From Brochothrix thermosphacta DSM 20171 = FSL F6-1036 (GTDB taxonomy: Bacteria > Bacillota > Bacilli > Lactobacillales > Listeriaceae): DNA of 64,000 bases. Made by a program: the position numbers and the translations under genes. Shown one piece after another: positions 34,596 through 43,741 of the stretch. Below the pieces are notes generated by a model, which ran no database searches, was not told the origin of the DNA, and worked only from the letters and a program-made list of their open reading frames with translations. The DNA lies in NCBI RefSeq assembly GCF_036884295.1, contig NZ_CP145608.1, forward strand, positions 1,488,001-1,552,000, in the 5' to 3' direction. The stretch's first letter is position 1. Every line of letters begins with the position of its first letter.

Positions 34596-35723
34596 TTAAT
34601 CGATCCAAATACCTGATTTATTATGCACATGGTTCTGAACATGTTTTTTAGCAGCCTCGTATCGGGCATAAAAACCTTGTGAATCTGTCTCTAAATTTCC
34701 TTTTTGGTCAAGCATCACCACCTTTTCTAATAGTTGATGCGCCTCTAATTCAGCCATAAATAGTTGATGTAAGTGCCAACGACTCGTTTCGTCTGCATAT
34801 GACATATCACGAAAATCATCATTCACATAAGGCGTAATAGGCGGGATAACAAAAATGATTTCCCATTGTTGTTGTGCGATGAGTAAATCAAAACTAGGTG
34901 CCAATTGTGCATACTCTTGTGGGCTACAATAATATTTTGTGTAAACCTTGGTTACCAAAACATCAGTATCCGCAAACATTAGCCCTCTATTCATGGGACT
35001 AATAATCGCATTTTTATTATTTTCAAATTGACCTGCACCCATATAATTAAAATCATTGATAGCAAGTTCCTCATCACGCACATTGTATTTTTCTTCATAC
35101 CGTCGTGCATATTCATCTGTATAGGGGCTATCAAAATAACGGCCTAGATCTTTTACTAACGTGCTTTTCCCACCACTCGCTGTCCCTAAAACGAGTATGT
35201 TCATTGAGAAAACGCGGCGAAATGGCAGCATGATATAACGCCAATATTTATAAGGATTTTCACGGATTAAAGTAGCTGAAATAGGCAGCTCCTGACGATT
35301 AATAAATCTAATAAAATCGTTTGTCCGCACTTCTAGCTCTGTTATGTACTCTTTTTCTCCCACATACCACGTTAATTTTTCAGCTGAAGAAACCATTGTT
35401 GCTTTCACAATTGATTGCACAGCCTCTAACCATTCTGTCCAGCCATTTGGAAATAACGGCATCCCTGTTTCATCTAATTCTGTAACCACTACCTTCTCGT
35501 CTTCTGCAAAAAGCTCACGCATATAACGAAACCGACGGCGTAAATCCAAACCCACTGCCTCACCTCTATCACCCGGCTCACCACAAACAACAACAATACA
35601 CGCATCATTTTCGCGCTTAGCTTGCATGATTGTATTAAAATGGCCCAAATGACAAGGTGCAAAACACCCAAAAACAATTCCAATATTTTTTTCTGATAAA
35701 CGTGCTGTGACTAAATTACTCAT
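34596..35723 (-). CDS. nadR: NadR: NMN adenylyltransferase and nicotinamide riboside kinase
   Basis: A 375-residue bifunctional enzyme without the N-terminal HTH of the E. coli form. The N-terminal domain has the nucleotidyltransferase GCFAPCHLGHFNTI and ISATLIRENP motifs, and the C-terminal half is the riboside kinase with GTASGGKSTLV as Walker A and DEYARRY. It makes NAD from nicotinamide riboside. The GAGGTT before the ATG is followed upstream by two NrtR boxes, and the pnuC transporter is next in the operon. Confidence 0.92.
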   Translation of the reverse strand: MSNLVTARLSEKNIGIVFGCFAPCHLGHFNTIMQAKRENDACIVVVCGEPGDRGEAVGLDLRRRFRYMRELFAEDEKVVVTELDETGMPLFPNGWTEWLEAVQSIVKATMVSSAEKLTWYVGEKEYITELEVRTNDFIRFINRQELPISATLIRENPYKYWRYIMLPFRRVFSMNILVLGTASGGKSTLVKDLGRYFDSPYTDEYARRYEEKYNVRDEELAINDFNYMGAGQFENNKNAIISPMNRGLMFADTDVLVTKVYTKYYCSPQEYAQLAPSFDLLIAQQQWEIIFVIPPITPYVNDDFRDMSYADETSRWHLHQLFMAELEAHQLLEKVVMLDQKGNLETDSQGFYARYEAAKKHVQNHVHNKSGIWID

Positions 35724-35742
35724 AATGAACCTCCATCGATTT

Positions 35743-35797
35743 TTATTAAAGGTATTTTTAACCTTTATTAAATTAAAGTTTTTTATACCTTTATTAG
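35743..35797 (-). promoter_or_regulatory. Two NrtR-box-like palindromes upstream of nadR
   Basis: The first dyad pairs TTATTAAAGGT (35743-35753) with ACCTTTATTAA (35761-35771). The second, right beside it, has a TTAAATTAAAG arm (35768-35778) and an ACCTTTATTAG arm (35787-35797). A third copy of the same motif lies upstream of the NrtR gene at 36678. The recurring arm is AAAGGT/ACCTTT within A/T-rich flanks. NrtR is known to bind such boxes and release when ADP-ribose is bound. Confidence 0.75.
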
Positions 35798-35840
35798 TGT
35801 AAAAACAAGTTTTAAGCCTTCACTTAAAACTTTTAATGCT

Positions 35841-36665
35841 CTATTTAAGGTACGGGATATCCAACGCATAAAATTTTGAAGGTCTCCCCACCCCAGTTGG
35901 ACGTTCATCTACCTCTTTTAAGAACTTCAATAAATCTTTTTTGAAATTCGAGTGATCTAACGTTTGATACGGCACACCTAAAAACTTCGCATATACCTTC
36001 CGCGCTTCTGCAATTGTGAAACTCTCACCTAATAATGTCAAAAGACGTGGTTGATAATACATTTTTCCGATAATACGTTTGATTGCTGTGCTAATAATTT
36101 TCTCATGATCAAATGCTAAATTACCTGTACTCGCCGCACTCGTCGTTTCAGCAACTAGATCTAAATCGATATGTTCCATCTGATGATGTAGCAATGCAGA
36201 ACCTTCTGTTAGCGTGATATCAAACCAGGCCGCCTCACTGGCATCATCCCCTGCTTTTAAAGCCTCTTGATTGAGGAAGGCAATGTAACTGACTGTAATC
36301 ACCCAATCACGTGGATCTCTATTTGGCGTGCTAAATGTGTATAACTGTTCGATATTTGATTCTTTTAGTTGGACACCTGTTTCTTCAAACGTTTCACGCA
36401 AACAGCCTTTATCTGTTGACTCATTAGGATTGACAAAGCCTCCTGGCAAAGCCCAACAACCTTTATATGGATGTGCTTTTCGTTTGATTAATAGAATTTT
36501 CAGAGCATCTTCTTCACGATTGTATGCCAACATGACATTATCAATCGTCACTGAAGGACGCTCATATTTTTTATGTTCTTTCGTACGATACCACTCAAGG
36601 AATTCCTGTTCAGACGCCTCTGTTTCGTAATATATTTGTTCTTCTTGCTCTGTGCGTTTTGTCAT
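35841..36665 (-). CDS. nrtR: NrtR-type regulator: NUDIX plus winged helix
   Basis: A 274-residue protein. Residues about 35-180 are a NUDIX fold (ALPGGFVNPNESTDKGC, then RETFEETGV), and the C-terminal 100 residues (LLGESFTIAEARKVYAKFLG, LDHSNFKKDLLKFLKE, RPSKFYALD) are the winged helix of NrtR repressors. It senses ADP-ribose-type metabolites to control NAD synthesis genes. The pnuC-nadR operon next to it and the palindromes before both genes give the regulon. GAGGTG precedes the ATG. Confidence 0.9.
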   Translation of the reverse strand: MTKRTEQEEQIYYETEASEQEFLEWYRTKEHKKYERPSVTIDNVMLAYNREEDALKILLIKRKAHPYKGCWALPGGFVNPNESTDKGCLRETFEETGVQLKESNIEQLYTFSTPNRDPRDWVITVSYIAFLNQEALKAGDDASEAAWFDITLTEGSALLHHQMEHIDLDLVAETTSAASTGNLAFDHEKIISTAIKRIIGKMYYQPRLLTLLGESFTIAEARKVYAKFLGVPYQTLDHSNFKKDLLKFLKEVDERPTGVGRPSKFYALDIPYLK

Positions 36666-36677
36666 TTTTTCACCTCG

Positions 36678-36706
36678 TTAATAAAAGTATTTAAAACCTT
36701 TATTAG
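36678..36706 (-). promoter_or_regulatory. NrtR-box-like palindrome upstream of nrtR
   Basis: TTAATAAAAGTAT (36678-36690) pairs with AACCTTTATTAG (36695-36706), the same half-sites as before nadR. It indicates autoregulation. Confidence 0.7.
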
Positions 36707-36807
36707 CCTAATAATAGCATACCTCTTTTTAACTAGCAACCTTTTTTATATAAAACGCTTCCATGTTATAATAATACTGTGAAAATATCAGAAACGAGGA
36801 ACACACC

Positions 36808-37689
36808 ATGAACTATGAATTAATCACAGACTACAAACACAACGCTATCTATCGTAAAAGTTTTTTTGAACTCGTTCAAACAACATTTGAACTAGATTTT
36901 AAACAATGGGATGACGCTGGTGGTTGGAATGATAACTATCGCTGTCTTTCTTATCGTTTAGGTTCACAAATTGTTGCCAACGTTTCAATCAATGAATTGA
37001 CTGTTATTGTTGAGGGAAACGCTCATTCAGCTTTACAAATCGGTACAGTTGTCACGCATCCTGATCATCGCAACAAAGGCTTGTCACGTCAATTAATCGA
37101 GTATGCGCTAACCACGTATGAAAAAGATTATGACTTTATCTATCTCTTTGCGAATGATACAGTGCTGTCTTTTTATCCTAAATTCGGCTTCAAACAATGG
37201 CACGAATCAACGTTTGTTTTAGATGTATCAACGTACAAAAAAAGTAACAACACAAATTCTTGGCGTAAATTAACACGTGAAGTACCTGCTGATTTAGAAA
37301 TCATGACTCGCTTAGCAGAGCAACGAAAACCCTTATCGAATCAAGTTGAAGTGACAGGTCGTGAGCATTTAAGTCACTTTTATTACATCCTTGGTTTTGG
37401 TGACGCACTCTATTATCATAGCGAATGTGATGCCCTACTGATCTTTGAAATAGATGGATCAGAATTACATCTCTTCGATATCATTGCAGCTCAACCAATC
37501 AATCTTAATGATATCTTAAGTAGTCTATTAACACCTGAAATTACAACCGTTAACTTTTACTTTACACCTGCTGGCCTTCCTCATGTACAATCGGCACGTA
37601 TGGAAAACCCTGAAGATACACTTTTTGTGCGTTCAAAAATTGAGGAACCAAACACACCGTTTGTTTTCCCATTAACTTCACATGCCTAA
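36808..37689 (+). CDS. GNAT family N-acetyltransferase with C-terminal domain
   Basis: A 293-residue protein. The GNAT core (about 1-145) has LQIGTVVTHPDHRNKGLSRQL, where HRNKGLSRQL is the acetyl-CoA loop, and FYPKFGFKQW. The C-terminal half (about 150-293) resembles the second domain found in two-domain GNATs of Bacillota, which in some forms a sterol-carrier-like fold. The acceptor is unknown. It is transcribed alone and ends with a terminator. Confidence 0.82.
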   Translation: MNYELITDYKHNAIYRKSFFELVQTTFELDFKQWDDAGGWNDNYRCLSYRLGSQIVANVSINELTVIVEGNAHSALQIGTVVTHPDHRNKGLSRQLIEYALTTYEKDYDFIYLFANDTVLSFYPKFGFKQWHESTFVLDVSTYKKSNNTNSWRKLTREVPADLEIMTRLAEQRKPLSNQVEVTGREHLSHFYYILGFGDALYYHSECDALLIFEIDGSELHLFDIIAAQPINLNDILSSLLTPEITTVNFYFTPAGLPHVQSARMENPEDTLFVRSKIEEPNTPFVFPLTSHA

Positions 37690-37727
37690 AGATATTATTT
37701 TGATAACATCTAATAAAACAGTTTAAA

Positions 37728-37768
37728 AGCCCTACTGATTTTTTACAATCAAGCAGGGCTCTTTTTGT
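37728..37768 (+). terminator. Terminator of GNAT gene
   Basis: AGCCCTACTGATT pairs with AATCAAGCAGGGCT, followed by five T residues. Confidence 0.85.
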
Positions 37769-37769
37769 A

Positions 37770-38075
37770 TGAAATAGCTTGAATCAACATTTCAAGCCGT
37801 TCATCATTATGTAGTAAAGTCACTAAGACTTCGAGGATATTTTCCATATCTGCAATCAAACCCTAACAAGCAAACATTCCCGCTTCAAAATCATACGTTA
37901 CTTTAGCAGATTTTTCCCGGGCATGCTACTTTAAGATAAGACTGTGCTACCTTTTCCCACAAATACCCTGTTGGTTCAATTACATTTTTTTGAAAAGCTG
38001 ATATTTATTATCCGCTTCGAGTATGATTGACGCTTTATTTTCAACGTCATTTAAAAATTTAAATGCATCTCCCTC
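37770..38075 (-). pseudogene. Decayed coding region, unrecognised
   Basis: The minus strand shows broken reading frames such as DAFKFLNDVENKASIILEAD (with several stops after KKM) and YDFEAGMFAC, then GLIADMENILEVLVTLLHND. The pieces look like one cytoplasmic protein, perhaps a regulator, with stops and frame changes. No intact gene lies in the 400 bases between the GNAT gene and the beta-lactamase-like gene. I could not assign a family. Confidence 0.4.
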
Positions 38076-38082
38076 AGGGGCT

Positions 38083-39612
38083 TTATTTTAAAATATTATA
38101 AACATCACGCGATAACACTGAAATCTTTTCATATCCAGTATAGTTTTTAGTCATTACTGAGATGACGTAAGGTTCCTTCGCATAAACAATGCCTACATCA
38201 TGAGCCAAGTCATATAAATCACCAATTTTATGCCCTACCGGCACTGGTAAGTACTTCGGAATCCGCTGATTATCATAATTTGTTGATTGCAGATAACGCG
38301 GTGCCTTACCACCTTGTCGATAAATCGCTTCAATCAGTTTAGCATTATCTTTTGCACTTACTTTCCCCCACGAGGTCCATTGGCGACCAACTACCTTACT
38401 AATTTCTTTCTTCATTGCAGGGCTGTATTGGTTACCGCCATAATAGCCTAAGAAATTGGCACCTTGGTTATCTGATTTTTGTATCGTCCATTTTAAAATT
38501 GTATCAATCGGGAAATATTTACCCCAAGGCTCATACTGTAATACGCCAGCACCCCACGGTTGATAGGATAACGGCATATTATTAATGGCACGTTTGTTTT
38601 CATAACGACTGCTATATTTTATTTTGCCACTATTAATCATCTTTTGTGTGTAATAAATCGCAGGTAATTTCCCTGTACTTGCCGCCGTAAAATTAGTGTT
38701 ACCATGCATCGTTGCTGTTTTTCCGTCCGATAAACGACGGACATAAATGCCATAATTTGGTGAACGGTATTTGCTATTTAAGAGCGTTTGCACTTTTTCC
38801 ATTTTCTTATCATCTTCTTTAATACTACTTTTTGGCAGCCATCCAAGGCCGTTAACCTTATAAAAAACACCTTTTGGCGTTATAGCTGATTCTGTTATTT
38901 TAACAGCACGCCCTTTGTTTTTGGCAGTAGTTACCACATATCGTGAGCCTTTATACAGATAAGGTTTTGTATACAACGCAGCCGTACTGCTGGTGATATT
39001 CCCCGCAATCGACACTTTTTTATAGCTTTCTTTTGCCAATGCTTTAAAACCATTTGCATTGACCCATACCATTTGTTTATTCGCTAACGTTATTTGATAA
39101 TAGGTTGCACCACCGGATTGCGCTTGTTTTTTCACGACATAATCATTGTCAATATACCCCTGTGTTTTCGACAATATGCGGCTATTTTTACTAAGGTAAG
39201 GTGCCGTAAATACATTATAATTACCACTCGTTAATTTCAAATTTTTATTCAACGTTTTGTAAATTGGTCGATCAAGCTTAGTAAAACCCTTTGTATTGAT
39301 CCATCCTGCTTTACCCTTCCCGTACACAATATAATAATAACGGTTATTGCCTGAAATGGCCTCTTGCTTAACTGTATAATCATTACCAACATAAGCCGTA
39401 CTGTTATCGATTGTCTGATAACCTTCATATCCATACGGCTTCGAATAAATCTGGTATGCTTTTTTCTGCAATCGGACATCAACATCTACTTTAACGTAAT
39501 TTTCCGTTATACTTTTTGTTGTGGTTGAATTTGCTTGAACAGCTATTGGCTGATTTACACCCCCCATAAGGAACCCTACCACAAGTAGCCCTACCATCAA
39601 ATTTCGCTTCAT
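38083..39612 (-). CDS. Secreted beta-lactamase-fold protein with GW/SH3-like repeats
   Basis: About 509 residues. A signal peptide (MKRNLMVGLLVVGFLMGGV to VQA) precedes three GW/SH3-like repeats of about 75 residues each (KAYQIYSKPYGYEGYQT, GNYNVFTAPYLSKNSRI and TAALYTKPYLYKGSRY, with WINTKGF and WVNANGF), which would bind teichoic acids of the cell wall. The last 240 residues are a class A beta-lactamase/penicillin-binding fold: ASTGK (Ser and Lys), SDN and HKIGD, an altered K-T/S-G box. It is probably a cell-wall hydrolase or carboxypeptidase-like enzyme rather than a drug-inactivating enzyme (inference). AAGGTGGGG precedes the ATG at 39612. Confidence 0.8.
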   Translation of the reverse strand: MKRNLMVGLLVVGFLMGGVNQPIAVQANSTTTKSITENYVKVDVDVRLQKKAYQIYSKPYGYEGYQTIDNSTAYVGNDYTVKQEAISGNNRYYYIVYGKGKAGWINTKGFTKLDRPIYKTLNKNLKLTSGNYNVFTAPYLSKNSRILSKTQGYIDNDYVVKKQAQSGGATYYQITLANKQMVWVNANGFKALAKESYKKVSIAGNITSSTAALYTKPYLYKGSRYVVTTAKNKGRAVKITESAITPKGVFYKVNGLGWLPKSSIKEDDKKMEKVQTLLNSKYRSPNYGIYVRRLSDGKTATMHGNTNFTAASTGKLPAIYYTQKMINSGKIKYSSRYENKRAINNMPLSYQPWGAGVLQYEPWGKYFPIDTILKWTIQKSDNQGANFLGYYGGNQYSPAMKKEISKVVGRQWTSWGKVSAKDNAKLIEAIYRQGGKAPRYLQSTNYDNQRIPKYLPVPVGHKIGDLYDLAHDVGIVYAKEPYVISVMTKNYTGYEKISVLSRDVYNILK

Positions 39613-39779
39613 AAAAGTCCCCACCTTTTAAAATAGTTGTCTTTCTCTTATTCACTTATAATATACCACGATTTGTCATTTTTCTTACGCCCATCAATCA
39701 AATAACATTAAATTACAATTTCAAACATTTGACATTTATTAGTCACCATCTTATGCTTAGTGACGAAGGAGTGGTTTTT

Positions 39780-40376
39780 TTGAAAAATGCCTTACTAACG
39801 AACGAACAAATTTTAGCTACAACAGAAAATTTATTGCGTCAAAATGGCGTTACAAAAACAGCAGTCACTGATGTTGCAAAAGCTTTAAATGTCAGCCATG
39901 CCACAATTTATAATTATTTTCCCAATAAAAAAACGCTGCTCGCGAAAGCAACGGAAAACTGGTTACAAGTGGAGATAATTAATCACCTTAAAGATATACC
40001 CAGTACAGCTGATACTCTTTCAGTGGAACAGCATCTTTATCGCTATATTGATATGCTAATTAAGCTAAAACGCAAATCAGCAACGAAAGACAGCGCTCTA
40101 TTTGCTATTTATGCAAAAGTCACTGTCTCCGAAACAAAAGTTTTAGCACATCACATTCACCAAATTCATCAACACTTAACACTTATCTGTCAACGACACC
40201 TCACCCTTGCTGATGAGCCATGCCATAATTTAGCACGCTTTATCTTCTCTGCAACAAGTAAATTTCATCACCCGGCACATGCGAATGAGTGGCTTGAGAC
40301 GGCACAAAGTGATGCTGATTTTGCCAATGTCTGGGCGCATATTCAACCGCTTCTAAACAGTTATCACACACGTTAA
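39780..40376 (+). CDS. TetR-family transcriptional regulator
   Basis: A 198-residue regulator. AVTDVAKALNVSHATIYNYFPNKKTLL is the TetR HTH with the tryptic YxxFxxK signature. The TTG at 39780 has AAGGAG eight bases before it, and the earlier ATG at 39729 would add an out-of-family leader. It is convergent with the anti-sigma gene, three bases apart. Target unknown, possibly the beta-lactamase-fold gene divergent on the left. Confidence 0.82.
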   Translation: MKNALLTNEQILATTENLLRQNGVTKTAVTDVAKALNVSHATIYNYFPNKKTLLAKATENWLQVEIINHLKDIPSTADTLSVEQHLYRYIDMLIKLKRKSATKDSALFAIYAKVTVSETKVLAHHIHQIHQHLTLICQRHLTLADEPCHNLARFIFSATSKFHHPAHANEWLETAQSDADFANVWAHIQPLLNSYHTR

Positions 40377-40379
40377 GTA

Positions 40380-41603
40380 TTATTTTGCGAATAGTGCTAA
40401 TCTAGCATCTTCTAAATGAGCAGAGTAAATCTGCTCGTTTTGTAAAAGCGTTATTAATTCTGCAGGTTTCCCATATACGAGTCCACCATATGATTGTATC
40501 CCCTGTTTATTGATATAGTTTTGTACAGCCTTTAACTGCTTAGTGTGATCATACCCTTGTGTATTGTTACCTGCAGTGATTGCTAAAATATCGGGATTGT
40601 CCAATATGTATTGAACTTGTGATTTAAACATTTTTTCTAATAAAGCAGGCTTTTTCGAACGGTCATCATTAATGATATTCGGATATTTTTTTGTGGACAC
40701 AGGTTGATCCGTGTAATAGCTTACCGTATTATCCACTTTCAAACCAATCGGTAAAATGACACGATTCTTATCTTGCTCATTTTTCGTTTGATTACGAATA
40801 CCAAGCCAAGCAATATCAATTTCACTGTTTTGTGGTTTCATAAGAGCCAGAGACTCTTTAATTGTTTGATCCTCTTTAAAAGTAACATAAGCAGAAACAA
40901 TGCTGCTATCAGGTAATTTTTTAAGCTCAGCTATATTTTCTTGAATCATTGATTTCCGTTCATTAGCTGATGAAAGCTCATAAGTCGCTACGGCTGGTTG
41001 TGCTTTTTCGGCAAATGAATAAGGTAAACGAGTTAAATCGTGAAATCCTTCTAACTCAGCTGTATTTTTACCTTTATTTATTTTTAGTGTTTCTATTGTT
41101 GCTGTATCATTAGAATAGCTAAACTTAGAAGCAAAATCGATTGCAAGATCATACTTTCCAAGCCCTGTTTTTACGACATCCACTTTGTTGACAAAATAAC
41201 CCGGTATAAATAAATCTGCGTAGACGGTGAAATCAAACATCACTTTATCATCAGGAACCCCCTCTACCTTGAGCGGCACGAGAGCAGTCGGATTATAATA
41301 TTTTTGATCATACATCGCTTGTATGCCAGGTATAATTAAATAGAAAAGTAGAAGCCCTACACAGACAACAGCACCGATAGGAATCAATGTCATACGCATA
41401 ATTTTTCGACTCGTTTGTTTTTTTAGACGAGCGACATCGATAGCTTTTTCACCTAAAATCTCCTTATCCCAGTCTTCATCATTCTCCAATAAATAATCAT
41501 TTATTAATTCGTTTTTTTCAATTTCAGCTTCGATGTATTCCTTCTCTGCAGGTGTGACCTCACCTTTACGATAGCTTTCAAATAATTCTTTAAAATTTTT
41601 CAT
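40380..41603 (-). CDS. Anti-sigma factor, sigma-regulator N/C-domain type
   Basis: A 407-residue single-pass membrane protein. The cytoplasmic N-terminal part (FKELFESYRKGEVTPAEKEYIEAEI to about residue 75) is a sigma_reg_N domain, one membrane segment (IPIGAVVCVGLLLFYLIIP) follows, and the extracellular part is a sigma_reg_C domain (LPDSSIVSAYVTFKEDQTIKE and so on). It would sequester the ECF sigma factor, whose gene overlaps by 14 bases upstream. This is the architecture of Bacillus YhdL/YlaD and related regulators of envelope stress. Confidence 0.82.
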   Translation of the reverse strand: MKNFKELFESYRKGEVTPAEKEYIEAEIEKNELINDYLLENDEDWDKEILGEKAIDVARLKKQTSRKIMRMTLIPIGAVVCVGLLLFYLIIPGIQAMYDQKYYNPTALVPLKVEGVPDDKVMFDFTVYADLFIPGYFVNKVDVVKTGLGKYDLAIDFASKFSYSNDTATIETLKINKGKNTAELEGFHDLTRLPYSFAEKAQPAVATYELSSANERKSMIQENIAELKKLPDSSIVSAYVTFKEDQTIKESLALMKPQNSEIDIAWLGIRNQTKNEQDKNRVILPIGLKVDNTVSYYTDQPVSTKKYPNIINDDRSKKPALLEKMFKSQVQYILDNPDILAITAGNNTQGYDHTKQLKAVQNYINKQGIQSYGGLVYGKPAELITLLQNEQIYSAHLEDARLALFAK

Positions 41604-42081
41604 AAGGCTCCAACTCCTTTCGTAATTTTTGACGCGCTCTAAAAAGAGATACCTTTACCGTACTGTAGGGTATTTCCAAATAAGCAGCCACCTCGTTTAA
41701 TTGATAATCACAAAAATAATGCAATATAATCATTTCTTTATGAGGTGAGCGTAATGCCAACACACAACGATAAAGATTCTGATAACGTTCCTTTTCAATA
41801 AACTGATCAAGATTATCCCCCTGCACTACCTGTCCTAACAACGGTACTTTCGACTGATAACGCTTCTTTTTACGATACTCGTCGATATAAAGATTTTTAC
41901 AAATACGAAACAGCCAATATTTGTATTGTTCTTGGTACTTTTGTTTACCATATAATGCGCAATAAAACGTTTCGCTTACTAAGTCCTCGGCCATTTGTTT
42001 ATGCTGACTCAATGAATAGGCATACAAATATAATTCTCGATAGTACGTTTGATAATATTTTTCCAACTCGCGTTGTGGCAC
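41590..42081 (-). CDS. ECF sigma-70 factor
   Basis: A 163-residue ECF sigma factor with a sigma2 region (MAEDLVSETFYCALYGKQKY, WLFRICKNLYIDEYR) and a sigma4 region (MIILHYFCDYQLNEVAAYLEIPYSTVKVSLFRARQKLRKEL). It overlaps the anti-sigma gene. The start is GTG at 42081 with GGGGTG upstream. An ECF-like promoter TGTAAC-N16-CGTATA sits at 42132-42105, consistent with autoregulation. Confidence 0.87.
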   Translation of the reverse strand: MPQRELEKYYQTYYRELYLYAYSLSQHKQMAEDLVSETFYCALYGKQKYQEQYKYWLFRICKNLYIDEYRKKKRYQSKVPLLGQVVQGDNLDQFIEKERYQNLYRCVLALRSPHKEMIILHYFCDYQLNEVAAYLEIPYSTVKVSLFRARQKLRKELEPYEKF

Positions 42082-42104
42082 TACTTCACCCCCTATTCAA
42101 TAGA

Positions 42105-42132
42105 TATACGAATAATAGTTTCAATGGTTACA
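42105..42132 (-). promoter_or_regulatory. ECF-type autoregulatory promoter
   Basis: On the minus strand TGTAAC (42132-42127) and CGTATA (42110-42105) are 16 bases apart, matching the -35 AAC and -10 CGT pattern of ECF sigma promoters, 25 bases before the sigma gene start. Confidence 0.6.
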
Positions 42133-42155
42133 AAAAAACAAAAGATTTTAGCTCT

Positions 42156-42187
42156 TTAAAAACCATCCTTCAAAATCAAAGGATGGC
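42156..42187 (-). terminator. Terminator after 42188-42928 gene
   Basis: CCATCCTT pairs with AAGGATGG around a CAAAATCA loop, with TTTTT on the minus strand. Confidence 0.8.
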
Positions 42188-42928
42188 TTAGTCTACTTTT
42201 TTAGTTATATTTAGTGTTGGACTTTCTTGCTTAAGGATAAACGGTACTTTTTCTGTTTGATAATCTATCCGTGCTGTTATGTTCCCCTCTACTCGGGTCA
42301 TTGCTTTATAGGCGACCTGTCTAATCATTTCCAGCTGTTTATGATTGTTTTTAAACGTAATTCCTTTTTGCCGTTTCAAAGCCGCGTCAAAATCAGCACG
42401 ATACTGTAAAATACCTGTCCATTTCATACCCAGCAAATGAATATGATTCCACTCTGGAAAAGATGTATTATGGTAAAAGACTTCTTTTGTCTCTAAAGCA
42501 ATAAATTCCTGACACCAACGTTTGTTATTGATAATAAAACGCATCGCCGGCACATTATTTTGTAACATGATGTCCTTAAACGCTTGTTGATGCTCAGGTT
42601 CAACAGCTAGATGTTCAACAATTTGTAATCCTGCCTTCACAAACAATTGCTCATTAGTAAGCCAAAAACCGAGCGGCACCAGCATTTCTTCACGCCTGAT
42701 AGTGACATTCTCATTAAAAGGTAATTTTTCAAAAGCCTGCTTATCTTTGGCCTCCATTAAGCATAACAACGTCCATTTTGTTTTTGTTGACTGTTTAAAA
42801 AAGACCGTTGCAGTATACCAACGATAAGTAATAGCGCTGTTTAATAGGAGCGTTTTTTCAAAAGCCTCTTTGTACTGCTTTTGTTCAACTTTTGTTTCAA
42901 AGTAAAGGGTGTCGATGATATAGAACAT
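42188..42928 (-). CDS. Unknown cytoplasmic protein, 246 residues
   Basis: No known domain is recognised. It has no signal peptide or membrane segments. The sequence shows an N-terminal FYIIDTLYFETKVEQKQYKEAF, two blocks that each look like an alpha/beta ferredoxin-like dimer unit (about 1-90 and 95-180; WHIHLLGMKWTGILQY, ITFKNNHKQLEMIRQVAY), so it may be a Dabb/ABM-like double domain. The frame opens at 42937, but AGAGGA lies nine bases before the ATG at 42928. It stands alone, with its own terminator. Function unknown. Confidence 0.6.
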   Translation of the reverse strand: MFYIIDTLYFETKVEQKQYKEAFEKTLLLNSAITYRWYTATVFFKQSTKTKWTLLCLMEAKDKQAFEKLPFNENVTIRREEMLVPLGFWLTNEQLFVKAGLQIVEHLAVEPEHQQAFKDIMLQNNVPAMRFIINNKRWCQEFIALETKEVFYHNTSFPEWNHIHLLGMKWTGILQYRADFDAALKRQKGITFKNNHKQLEMIRQVAYKAMTRVEGNITARIDYQTEKVPFILKQESPTLNITKKVD

Positions 42929-42989
42929 AGCCCTCATTCCTCTGTTTTAAAGTATAGTCGTCTCACCCTCATTATAGGATAAAACAAAA

Positions 42990-43035
42990 TAGAGAGCAAA
43001 CCTGATATAGATCAGACGCCCTCTATTGTTTTGAA
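42990..43035 (-). terminator. Terminator after DUF308 gene
   Basis: AATAGAGGGCGTCTGA pairs with TCAGGTTTGCTCTCTATT (with bulges), followed by TTTTGTTTT on the minus strand. Confidence 0.7.
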
Positions 43036-43036
43036 A

Positions 43037-43561
43037 TTACTTGCTGAAAGTAGTAAACACTACTTCAATACCTTGAATTAACAGGTAAAATGCAATAATG
43101 AACGGTACTGTTAATGCTGATGTAATTGGAGTAAAAAGTAATGAAATCCCAATAAAAAGACACATAACATTAAAAATAATCGATAACCAATAGATAAATT
43201 TATTAGCTTTAATAAACCCTACGTTTAAAATCTGTGCAATTGAATCGACAATAAACCACAATGCAAATAAAAGCCCAATCGCGATAATACCCGATAATAT
43301 ATTGGTAATCAAGGCAACACCAATTAAAATATTAAGCACGCCTGCAATAATTAATAACGTGGCATTAAAACCGGTAAATTTCTTTACTTTTGTATAACGA
43401 ATAAAATTAAAAATACCTCTAGTAATTGCTAAGATACCTAACCAAATAACAATCACCGTAATTGTTATACCTGGACTAGCAAACAATGCAATTGCCGCTA
43501 TAATGTAGAGTAGTCCAATTAACAAGTCTTTCCAATCAAAACCCTTTGTATCTGTTGACAT
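43037..43561 (-). CDS. DUF308/HdeD-like membrane protein, paralog of 47829
   Basis: A 174-residue protein with about six membrane segments in three hairpins, the DUF308/HdeD layout. MSTDTKGFDWKDLLIGLLYI at the start and IPFIIAFYLLIQGIEVVF-type end match the paralog at 47829 (MSTATKGFDWKDLLIGILYI). HdeD-like proteins are linked to acid stress in E. coli, but in Bacillota the role is unclear. The two copies flank the restriction-modification island. Confidence 0.82.
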   Translation of the reverse strand: MSTDTKGFDWKDLLIGLLYIIAAIALFASPGITITVIVIWLGILAITRGIFNFIRYTKVKKFTGFNATLLIIAGVLNILIGVALITNILSGIIAIGLLFALWFIVDSIAQILNVGFIKANKFIYWLSIIFNVMCLFIGISLLFTPITSALTVPFIIAFYLLIQGIEVVFTTFSK

Positions 43562-43741
43562 AGTATCCTCTCCTTATGGTGATGATACTACTCCTTTAAG
43601 ATAGACTTTGCAACGGTGTTTTTACTATAAAATTTGATAAATAAAATGAAAAGTTTCATTTTATTATAGAACGTTGAATATTTTCAAAAACATGAAATTT
43701 TACAATTAAAATTAGGATATTTTTCGATTTGTGTTATTCTG

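Noticed and set aside
38083-39612. Calling the protein a beta-lactamase
   Set aside because: The third motif is HKIG and the protein has wall-binding repeats, so a resistance function is not supported by sequence.
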